Of a stretch of DNA of 64,000 nt, positions 55,819 through 64,000 are shown in pieces. The notes under the pieces were generated by a model. It searched no databases and was not told where the DNA came from. It worked only from the letters and a program-made list of their open reading frames with translations. The stretch is taken from the NCBI GenBank assembly GCA_954871525.1, contig OX940862.1, positions 41,346,232-41,410,231 of the forward strand, given 5' to 3'. The position numbers and the translations under genes are program-made. Positions within the stretch are counted from its first letter, which is position 1. Each line of letters starts with the position of its first letter. The stretch comes from Parietaria judaica (taxonomy: Eukaryota; Streptophyta; Magnoliopsida; Rosales; Urticaceae).

Positions 55819-57410
55819 TGCGTAAAAATGGCTTCAACTTAGAGTCGGATCCAAGGTTTGGGTCCCTAGATTGACCCGGTGAACACAAGGATGATTGAAT
55901 GCTGAGTCAACGCGGGTTGACTGATGATCGTCAAGGCAGGAGGCGATCCCGTCACCTTGGATGAGTCTCCGGGCTCTCGTTGACGATCCTCGGCGAACTT
56001 CCTTGGTGGTGGTGAAGTCTGGTTCACGGGGAAGCTCCTCGTCTGGGCAGAGTCCTTATCTTAGAGATGTCCTCGTCGGGCAAAGTCCGGTCTTGATGAA
56101 GCTCCGATCTAGTCTTGATGATTCTTCGTGATTTTCCTTCCTTGGCGAGCTCATATGGCGATGGAGGACCTACAAAAAAGGGTAGAATGGGCCCGTGCCC
56201 CGTCGCTTATGGTTGGGCGAGGCTGCCTACGTATCTCAGTTTAGGAGAATCAGGTCCCACGTAGTTCAGGGTTAGTGATAAATGGCGGGTGAATGACGAT
56301 GTGGTTTGACTCGTCGGAAGTGCCGTTATTGGCGGTGTGAGGGTGACCCCTGGCCCGTTGGCTGGGTATTCCCGGCGTGATGGGCTCTTCGTCGACCTCG
56401 TTGGTGCTGGCAAGCTCACTGTCAAACTTGCATCGTGTTGGTAAAGTACAGTGAGAGCCTTTACCTGACGAGGCGTGCTCCTTTGTCGACCTTGTCGGGG
56501 TAGGTGGCCTCGTATGACGAGGGGCCTTATCCCGACGAATGTAAGCTCCGTCTCTTTTGACCTTGTCGGAGTGGGTGGCCTCGTATGACGAGGGGCCTTG
56601 TCCCGACGAAGGGAAGCTCCGTCTTTGTAAACCTCACAGGTGGTGGCGTGGTTTCCCACCTAGCAAGAGACGCCTTAGCTGACCCGTCGAACAACCTTTC
56701 TTCTCAGGCCTAAGACTGTACTTCTAGATCGATCTCAGCTCTTAACTCAAGTCCTTTCCTCCTTAAGAGTAGACGAGTTTTCTAGAGAGAGAAGCTCTGG
56801 AAAAAGCTGTGAGTGAGTGTGAAAATGAGGGGGGGGGGGGGGTCCCTATTTATAGGAAAGGAACTTCCTGGAATTGTACCTCAAGGCCTTTTGAATTCCC
56901 TGAATATTGCACCCCTGGGGGGCCCTGCGAATATATCCCTGCAACAGGGGGATTTTCGGAGCCCTTTGCCTGCAAAAAGGGTCTCGGATGCTTCTCGATT
57001 CGTCTTTGTCTTGGATCTTCTCGTCGTGTAGGCTAATTGCAAGTTATGCCCTCGCCGAGCTCCGGCGAGGGGCTTCGTCACCTCGTCGCCTTGGCAGCTC
57101 GTCGGCTTGTCGCCTCGTCGCCTTGTCGCCTCGTCGCCTTGTCAGCTTCGTCGCCTCGTCGCCTCGTCCCCTCGTTGACTCGTCGCCTTGTCGCCTTGTC
57201 GGTTTGTCACCTTTTGGGCCCCGGGCCCCGCCAATGTCTTAGTTCTTCGATCCCGGGCCTCTGGCGTTGGTGATGGGCCTTGACTGACCATGTTAGGCTT
57301 TGACTTTTCTCAGTGGGCTTTGACTTTTGTCAAAATGGGCCCAACTAATGCCAAAATGGAAATAGTTGGCTGATCACTTGAAGGCGTTTGTGATGAAAGT
57401 GATTTAGGCT
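55819..57410 (-). repeat. 5' LTR of the truncated gypsy element
   Basis: The left edge TGCGTAAAAATGG is next to the PBS. A minus-strand TATA box (CCTATAAATAGGGACC) lies at about 56860-56845, beside a run of about 15 G (56828-56842). The U3 part contains a 9-bp repeat array at 57080-57215. The right edge was not resolved and is placed near 57410. Confidence 0.6.
57080..57215 (+). repeat. ~9-bp tandem repeat (TCGTCGCCT type)
   Basis: GCCTCGTCGCCTTGTCGCCT and variants repeat about fifteen times in the U3 of the gypsy LTR. All frames are open as a result. Confidence 0.8.
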
Positions 57411-58204
57411 CATACTTAAGGGACCTGTAGCCATAAAAATTACAATAATAGCTTAAATTGTCACAAAATATTTGAAACGATACAAAATTGAGACAGGCAT
57501 TACCCGAAGTTGTCTAAAATTTTGACAGTTTCGGTGACAGCGAGAGTGGGGTATTTTTAAAGTTTTTCATAGTTAATGCATTGCTTGCTTAGCTCATGAA
57601 AGCCTGTAAATTTCTAAGAAGGAGGACTCCGCCTCTGGGTCCGTATATATCAAGCCAGGTACGTATTTTTTTTAAACTTGGTTATTTACGTTTTTAGTCT
57701 CGAAATTCTTTTTATTAATGCCAATCTAACACATCGATATTCAATCCGATTTTAAATAATAAAATTCGAAAGTCTTAAATTATTTTTTGGATTTAAATAT
57801 TTATAATTGAAGTAAAACTGGAAGTCAAAAATGTAAAGTACAATGATTCAACCAAAGACTCGGAAGTCGGAAACTACAATGATAAACAAACAGTTAAAAG
57901 CGAATTACATTTGAGTATTGCTAAAAGAACTTGCTAAAAGTACTCCTCTGATCATACCGTTGAACCCGGGATTGTAAGAATTTCTTGAGAGCCAACAATT
58001 ATAAAATTGGGTACTCTGTTCTTTGTACGTGCCACTATTGAAGGATGCCAAGGCTGCAGAACCGGGCATACTCGTTATTGATCATGTTGTACCTTCGTTG
58101 TCGACTCCGAGATCCCGAATTGCACAGCTTTTTTGTAAACCTTGTGAAGAAATCGTTGCCCCACCGTCGGAGCCGCCACGAGTCGTAAGTTTGTGGAATA
58201 ACAT
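57411..58204. other. Intergenic DNA, possible coding debris
   Basis: The short plus-strand frame 58023-58208 (VPLLKDAKAAEPGILVID...) has no recognised domain. The rest is AT-rich without identifiable features. Confidence 0.3.
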
Positions 58205-59019
58205 GTGATTAAAACTGTAGAGTTGGTTCATTGCATCTGCCCATTGGCTATTGAAAAAAAGACAAGAAATTAACTTCTCAAAAAAATTAACATTTAGACA
58301 TTAATTTTAAGAAATTAAGTTTACCTGATGTTGGTTGAGATTCCATCTCTTCCATATGCTCATCCACTTCCATATAATTTTGGTCGACGTTGAGGTCGAA
58401 AATCGACTTCCTCAATCACAGAGTTATAGGTTGTTTAAATCCAAGTTTAGATTACCTTAGAGCTCGGGTATTTCTGTTAAAAATAGATCACATCGAAAGA
58501 GGTGAGTGTTTTGGTTCATGTGATTAAAACTGTAGAGTTGGTTCATTGCATCTGCCCATTGGCTATTGAAAAAAAGACAAGAAATTAACTTCTCAAAAAA
58601 ATTAACATTTAGACATTAATTTTAAGAAATTAAGTTTACCTGATGTTGGTTGAGATTGCATCTCTTCCATATGCTCATCCACTTCCATATAATTTTGGTC
58701 GACGTTGAGGTCGAAAATCGACTTCCTCAGTCACAGAGTTATAGGTTGTTTAAATCCAAGTTTAGATTACCTTAGAGCTCGGGTATTTCTGTTAAAAATA
58801 GATCACATCGAAAGAGGTGAGTGTTTTGGTTCATGTGATTAAAACTGTAGAGTTGGTTCATTGCATCTGCCCATTGGCTATTGAAAAAAAGACAAGAAAT
58901 TAACTTCTCAAAAAAATTAACATTTAGACATTAATTTTAAGAAATTAAGTTTACCTGATGTTGGTTGAGATTGCATATCTTCCATATGCTCATCCACTTC
59001 CATATAATTTTGGTCGACG
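58205..59019 (-). repeat. 315-bp tandem triplication (2.6 near-identical units)
   Basis: Units start at GTGATTAAAACTGTAGAGTTG at 58205, 58520 and 58835, an exact 315-bp period, with only a few substitutions. The third unit stops at about 59019. On the minus strand each unit holds an open block (FDLNVDQNYMEVDEHMEEME, then SQPTSG) ending at a GT that could be a splice donor, and a T-rich tract ending in AATAG that could be an acceptor. This looks like a duplicated exon of an unidentified gene. The identity between units implies recent amplification. Confidence 0.85.
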
Positions 59020-59890
59020 TTAAGTTTACAATTCTGTTTGATTCCCTCATAATGGCCATAATTTCATAGGTTTAATTGTGGGTGTAACTATCGTCGTCCA
59101 TTGACTGTAGCGTCGCTTGGGTCACGATTATTGCTTCAAGTATGCTCTTTGGTCTTCATCATTTAAACTATTAACCTTGTCGGCAATGATGCGCCTCGTC
59201 GCCGACTTGGTTGCAATCTTATTATTGATTGGCGATTATCTTCGTCGTTGAGGCTCCATCGACGAAAATCATCGCGGCATGCTTCCTCATTACTGAGGAT
59301 CTTCATCGCTAGGTCAAAAGTGATTCCCTTTGAATTGGTTAACTGGGCTCGTTAGCGTGCTGGGCCTTTGGCAGATGAAGCCCAGATCATTAAACAAAAG
59401 AGATATATTTCGTCATAACGATATAAGTTGTCATAAATGAAATTGTACCTCAACCGATAGCCACCTTTTTATCAAATACAGAAAGTAGTTGTTAAAATAT
59501 GAAGCTAAATTTCATACTCCTCACTTGATTAGTGGGTTCGTCGCTTCGCTATCCCGATGGCGAGGAAACAATTCTTCTGAATCTTTCCAAAGTGCGATGA
59601 TGGTGGCGATGAATTAAAAAATGGTTCTGTTTCCTGAGGCAATCTCAAACGTGGACGTCCTTAAAATCCAACTGTCACATTTACACGTGTGATTTTATGG
59701 GGATTCGTCATGTCTCTTAAACTAATTCGCGTATTATTGATTTGGCGCATGTTAGCGTGTGTCCCCCTGAAGTCAGCAAGTACTCGATTATTCCTCGTGC
59801 ATTCCAAACTTTGACGGTATATGCTGATGACGTTGAGCAGGTTATGATGCCGAAGAGACCGGCGACAAAGAATACTCAGTTTTTGTCGTT
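59020..59890. other. Retroelement-like spacer
   Basis: No gene. Phrases such as GCCTCGTCGCCGACTTGG and GCTGGGCCTTTGGCAGATGAAGCCC have the composition of retroelement U3 regions. No paired ends were found. Confidence 0.35.
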
Positions 59891-59894
59891 GGCA

Positions 59895-60784
59895 TTCTTC
59901 GAGGCATTACTCGGGTGAACTACCATGTTCTTTGGTTCAAGCGTCCTTCCTCCATCAAGATTTTTGAAGTTGACTCTTTTGACTCTAAGATACTGCTTTT
60001 TTTCTTTGTTGTTTCTTCTCATGTCCGGGTATTCATTCGTGCTCATTTCACCTTTTGTAGGCTAGGGAGGATCTTTGCACGGTCTTTCTTCTCGAAAAGG
60101 GGATTCGAAAAGAGAGTCAAGCCCGCCTCGGGGAATCGACTCTGGCGAAGGCATCCATAGCAAGGCTGGATGAAGAGATTGCTCACGAGCGCGCTCAGAG
60201 TGCGACGAATTCGAGAAAGCGAGGCTAAAGCTGAGGCACTTCCTCGTTGACATTCCTTGCTCGCCGATAAGAATGCTCGGCTGTTGGCTCAGGCTAAGAA
60301 GGTTGAATCCGCTTTGAGTCTCGTCCGTGGTGATCTTGAGGCTGCTCAAAGCAAAGCTGGCGAGAAAAGGAGTGCCTAAAGGGAACTCCATCGTGTCAGC
60401 TAAGAGAAGCCCGAGAGCGCCGCAGCAAGGTACCAAGCCCTTGATACCTCTGTTGATTCTCATCCTCTTCTGGCTCGATGCAAGGATAACATTTCTCTCG
60501 CCCAAGGTCTCCTTGCAGGTACGACAGACGTCGAGATATCTCATTGTGTTGTGGGATGGAAAGCTCTTCCGTATAGATATGCCCAAGATGTCGAGGAATT
60601 TGAGACGAAGGCTGCTGAGCATCCCGAATCTCCTCTTGTGACTCCGAATAGTCCTCCCAGAGTTAGGGATTCTCATTTATTGGATATGTTGTTGGCCACA
60701 TCGTTTAGAGGTTGCCTTCCTAGACTCATGAATACGGCTCCAGCTTGGGAACCCTTCGTCGCCGTCCTCATTCCAAAAATGTAA
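59895..60784 (+). pseudogene. Decayed coiled-coil frame resembling the Tat antisense gene
   Basis: Plus-strand fragments read LEKGIRKESQARLGESTLAK, ARLDEEIAHERAQSA, LAQAKKVESALSLVRGDLEA and, after stops and shifts, VEEFETKAAEHPESPLVTPN then LLDMLLATSFRG near 60700. An Ala/Glu/Lys coiled coil followed by a Glu- then Pro/Ser-rich segment parallels the C-terminal part of the antisense gene at 27290-28037 (EELEAKSAPPPDSPPLSP). An AG at 60061 could be a splice acceptor. This is probably a relic of the extra ORF of another Tat-like element. Confidence 0.4.
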
Positions 60785-61700
60785 CTTGAGAAGCTTTTAG
60801 GCGCTCTTCCTAATTAGAATTTTTTGTAATTATTTTGTACTTATATGATTCAAATTAAATATTTCTTTTTCCGATCATCCTTTTTCTTATATCAAACTCA
60901 AGCATTATATACAATGGTTTAAATTATTTTCAAAGGATAAAAGCTAGTTAGTTTAAAATTGCATCTCTAGGTTGTAGCCTCATGATACAGTCGTAACCAC
61001 TTTAAGACTATAGACTTTATATTAATAGAAAAAAGAGTGCGTCATCGTTTCTTCGAAGCATAAACTTATTAGTGGAAGATTTGGTCGTTGCAATCAATCT
61101 CGTTGCACAATTTGTGTTGAAAAATAGTATTCAATATACATAGTATAAATTGCACTTGTCATTATCAAAACTTGTCGCGTAACTTAGAAGTGATGGAAAA
61201 AAATTTGTATCATGTACTCGTCGCTTAACCTCATCATACATTCTAATTTTCTTGTTTCTCGGCAACCGCTGAGTAAATTTTTGTTTTTTTTTTAACGAAA
61301 CACTTTATGAAAAAATAATATTCCCTAACTTTTCTTGTAGTACTAATGCTTGACGTATAGGTTGCCTTCGAGCTCTTGTCTTGGAAGTGGGAAACAATAT
61401 ATTAATGGCCAGACTGTATACCTGATCCCCTCCTCTTTTTTATTTTTTGAAAATATGAGCAAGAAAGGTTTTAGATAGTTACGACGCGGGGTCAACTTAA
61501 TATGAGGCGTCCCCCATTTCAAGTTTTCATGATCAAGGGATCACTAAGAAGCCGGTGTCGGACATACTTGCGACCATTGGGCCGACTGTTGCGATAAACA
61601 ATGAATACATACTCAAGGTCAAAAGCTAGAATACTCACTATTGTCTAGGGGTTGGGAGAAGTACGTTCCTACCTATGAGAAGGATATAGACCTCAGCTCA
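60785..61700. other. Non-coding spacer, possibly Tat-like 3' region
   Basis: No gene. Text from 61490 (GGGGTCAACTTAATATGAGG, then CATGATCAAGGGATCACTAAG) leads into the tandem repeats that follow. Confidence 0.35.
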
Positions 61701-61711
61701 TAGACCTTCCA

Positions 61712-62060
61712 GTCCGAATATTGGTTCCACTCTTCTGGGTTCCAAGACCTTTCCGGGGATATTGTAGTAAGAATTCATGACCCTTATTTGTATATCTATC
61801 CTGTACTTTTGTAATCAAAGGATCGTCGTATGTTTGTCCTTGGTCCGAATCTTGGTTCCTCTCATCTCGCATTCCAAGATCTTTCCAAACGCTTGTGAAG
61901 TAGGTATTCCTAACCCTTGTTGGTATTAGTATCCTGTAATTTCATGATCAAGGGGTCACTGTTTTTTTTTTCGTTGGTCCGTATCTCATTTCCACTCATC
62001 CCGGGTTCCAAGATCTTTCCAAACTCTTTTGTAAATTTGTAATCAAGGGACCACTGATTA
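61712..62060 (+). repeat. ~132-bp degenerate tandem repeat, three units
   Basis: Starts near 61712, 61843 and 61977 (GGTCCGAATCTTGGTTCC type). Shared text is TTCCAAGATCTTTCC and GTAATCAAGGGACCAC. A related pair of units with TATCATACATC...GTATCCAA spaced about 125 bp lies at 62250-62410. Confidence 0.7.
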
Positions 62061-62074
62061 GCCGATGCTCGGCG

Positions 62075-62080
62075 ACAAGA

Positions 62081-62110
<30 letters not shown>
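62075..62110 (+). repeat. (AT)n microsatellite
   Basis: An alternating AT run of about 30 bp. Confidence 0.8.
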
Positions 62111-62111
<1 letters not shown>

Positions 62112-62499
62112 TGCTACCAAGGGGCCAAAAAGTTTTTCGAATGTAAATTGCTATAAATAATTATTTCCATCATCATCAAAATCTTATTTCTTGGATAACC
62201 AAGCTGGTACTTCGCTCGATTTATAGGCAGACGTTATAACCTTTGTCAGTATCATACATCTCTGTATCCAATAAGATAGTAATCACAACCCTTGTTGTTA
62301 TCATAGGTTTTCCTTCCTCGAATAGTTTGGGTAAGAAGGTTTATGCTTCCCTCGTTTTATTGGCAAATTTTACGATCCTCGCAGGTATCATACATCCCCG
62401 TATCCAAGTAAGTAGTAACCATGACAATCGCTGGTATCACGATTGTCCCTCATTTAGACAGTTCGGGTTAGCAAGTTGGTGCCTTCTGTTGGGCGTCTG

Positions 62500-64000
62500 A
62501 CTCCAAGAATCACCTTGACTAATTATCGATCATCTTACGGGTGCGTAGGGTAACCTCAAAAAATATTTTCACAGGATTCAAAATTAATCAATTTGATCGT
62601 TGATATTTAATTTTCGAATTCCATTTTCATTAAATCACGAATTGATTGAGCCTTTGAGTATTAATGAATAATTATCTAATCAATAAATACAATTGTGTAA
62701 ATTTTTTATCACGATTCTATTGCGCAATTATGATCTTGATCTCGATATCCGATCTCCGTGTTCTTCGTGTTCTTGAGCTTCTGTGAATTTTCTTGAATGA
62801 ATCTTAAAGGGAGCTAGTAATCTACGATGTATACTTCGGATCTTGACCGTCGGGATCAGTGGGCTCCCGCTGTAATCCTTAATTCCAATTTCTCTGGAAA
62901 AATACCCGAGAGTAAATCGCAGAAACCCTAGAGAGAGAAGAAAGAGAATTTCAAAATCTAACGAAAAGTGTGAGTTATGATTTTCGGTTATTGGGCTCTT
63001 CTATTTATAGAGACCGACCACTTTAAGATAATAACTCAACAACTTGGAGATATTCACTCTAAAATTTGATTTAATAATTAAATGAAATAAAGAGTAAATC
63101 TAAATCAAATATTTTGAAAAAATACCTTAAAGATTTAATAAATCAAATCTTTATATTTTCAAGATTTAACAAATATAAAATTCGCATATTATATATATTT
63201 CGAATTTGACTATAAACTCTCTCTATTAAATATTTCATGTTTAAATACCAATATTTAACTTCTCTTATTTTCGATCTAAATAATACTGTAAAATTAACCT
63301 AAGCTACAAAGTTGTTATTCTCATAAATCTCAAACCGTCTGTCAAAATGACACGATTCAAAAAGATATTTATACTAGAATTTAATTTCCTACAACTCTCG
63401 AGTTGACCAAAGAACAAATTCATTATCTTTTTCCAGTTTCTGTATGGACCAAAACTTTGGTACTTTTGCCACTTTAGGATGATCATGAATTTCATGTAAC
63501 CATGTTATAAATCATATCTGATCAATTCTATTCTATGCTTTTCGAACATAATCAATTTGCGGTTTCAAACTTATGGAGCTACAAAGGAAAAAATGTACAC
63601 ACATATTCAAGCTTCGGTGAAAATGCAGTGCTTTCACTTACTTTGATTACATTCCACTATAGCGCGAAACTGAACTCTTATATACGCGTTAATTATATCT
63701 TCATGACTTTAGAGTCCATTGATACAATCAGATTATCTGAATCTAATTTTTTGTATTATTATGATTCGCGTGTTACTAGGGTTGATCATCGTATACATGT
63801 TCAAACGACACTACCTTGTTCCATGATTATTGCAAAATTACTCACATAACAGTTTATGAAGTCGTTAGGCTCCAGATGAGTACTCGTTTGCTTCCCACAA
63901 ATCACAACAAGGAAATCATAAATATACTATCCATATTTGTAGTCATGTAGTCTGCCAAGGTTAACCTTCCGATCCCAAAATAAAATTATTAGGGATACTT
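62500..64000 (-). mobile_element. Inverted LTR fragment at the window's right edge
   Basis: Read on the minus strand, CTATAAATAGAAGAGCCC near 63010 and a CT-rich leader toward 62900 look like the U3/R part of an LTR. GATTGTATCAATGGAC at about 63732-63717 (minus) also occurs in the 2.7-kb solo LTR at about 36501. The region between is AT-rich with AATTCGAA-type strings, as in that LTR's U3. The element continues beyond the window. The similarity is distant. Confidence 0.5.

Larger units (their letters stand above)
53736..57410 (-). mobile_element. Truncated Ty3/gypsy element: 5' LTR plus gag only
   Basis: On the minus strand an LTR (about 57400 to 55819) is followed by a PBS-like TTTGGCGCTAGAAGGAGGGG (55811-55792), a repeat-rich gag N-terminus, a gag core and a degenerate zinc-knuckle region near 53930-53850. 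The protease, pol and the second LTR are missing; the element breaks off at about 53735. The gag core resembles Tat-type plant gypsy Gag, but assignment to a lineage is uncertain without RT. Confidence 0.75.

Noticed and set aside
54900..55874. 324-codon plus-strand frame with repeats of GLANLLTTP type
   Set aside because: Antisense by-product of the 87-bp repeat in gag; the gag core is on the other strand.
60062..60676. 204-codon minus-strand frame
   Set aside because: It is opposite a plus-strand coiled-coil relic and has no domain; probably a shadow.
1..64000. CRISPR arrays, tRNA and rRNA genes
   Set aside because: No spaced palindromic repeats of CRISPR form, and no cloverleaf or B-box pattern or rRNA-like sequence were noticed. 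The genome is eukaryotic.

Overview
This 64 kb window looks like nuclear DNA of a eudicot plant. The evidence is small intron-split genes with GT/AG borders, two GPI-anchored lipid-transfer protein genes, a LYR-motif protein gene, AT-rich intergenic DNA, and dense nested plant retrotransposons. I cannot name the species. Only three genes look intact. Most of the rest is transposable-element sequence of several ages.

Layout. 1-5.1 kb: solo LTRs nested in older repeats; one (968-1950) sits in a locally duplicated segment whose second copy preserves the empty target site. 5.1-8.5 kb: a divergent (head-to-head) pair of LTPG-type genes, 5121-6728 (-) and 7609-8516 (+), each with three exons. 8784-9484: solo LTR. 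10.2-16.4 kb: an essentially full-length L1-type LINE (-) with a 15-bp target duplication, broken by stops and frameshifts. 16.4-20.7 kb: degenerate repeats, then the four-exon LYR gene (18705-19665, -) and a 469-bp terminal-inverted-repeat element (19993-20461). 20.7-23.99 and 39.17-42.3 kb: an older DUF1985-carrying transposon-like region full of an ACCGCTA motif, split in two by a later insertion.

That insertion, 23991-39167, is the centrepiece. It is a complete 15.2-kb Ty3/gypsy element of the Tat lineage on the minus strand: two LTRs about 1.4% diverged, ACTAC target duplications, PBS, PPT, gag, protease, RT, RNase H, a second (archaeal-type) RNase H and integrase. It also has a long gene on the opposite strand between pol and the 3' LTR, apparently spliced and with its own promoter-like region, and a 43-bp minisatellite. 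Protease and pol share one reading frame, separated by a single TAG in the context TAG-CAA-TTA, which matches the leaky-stop motif of tobamoviruses. A 2.7-kb solo LTR of another family later landed in the first codons of gag.

42.7-53.5 kb: LTR fragments, a permuted partial copy of the LYR locus (46.7-47.4 kb) and a decayed PPR gene (47.5-48.6 kb). 53.5-57.4 kb: the LTR and gag of a second gypsy element, with an in-frame 87-bp repeat array. 57.4-64 kb: a near-identical 315-bp tandem triplication, a decayed coiled-coil reading frame resembling the Tat antisense gene, further tandem repeats, and an inverted LTR fragment at the right edge.
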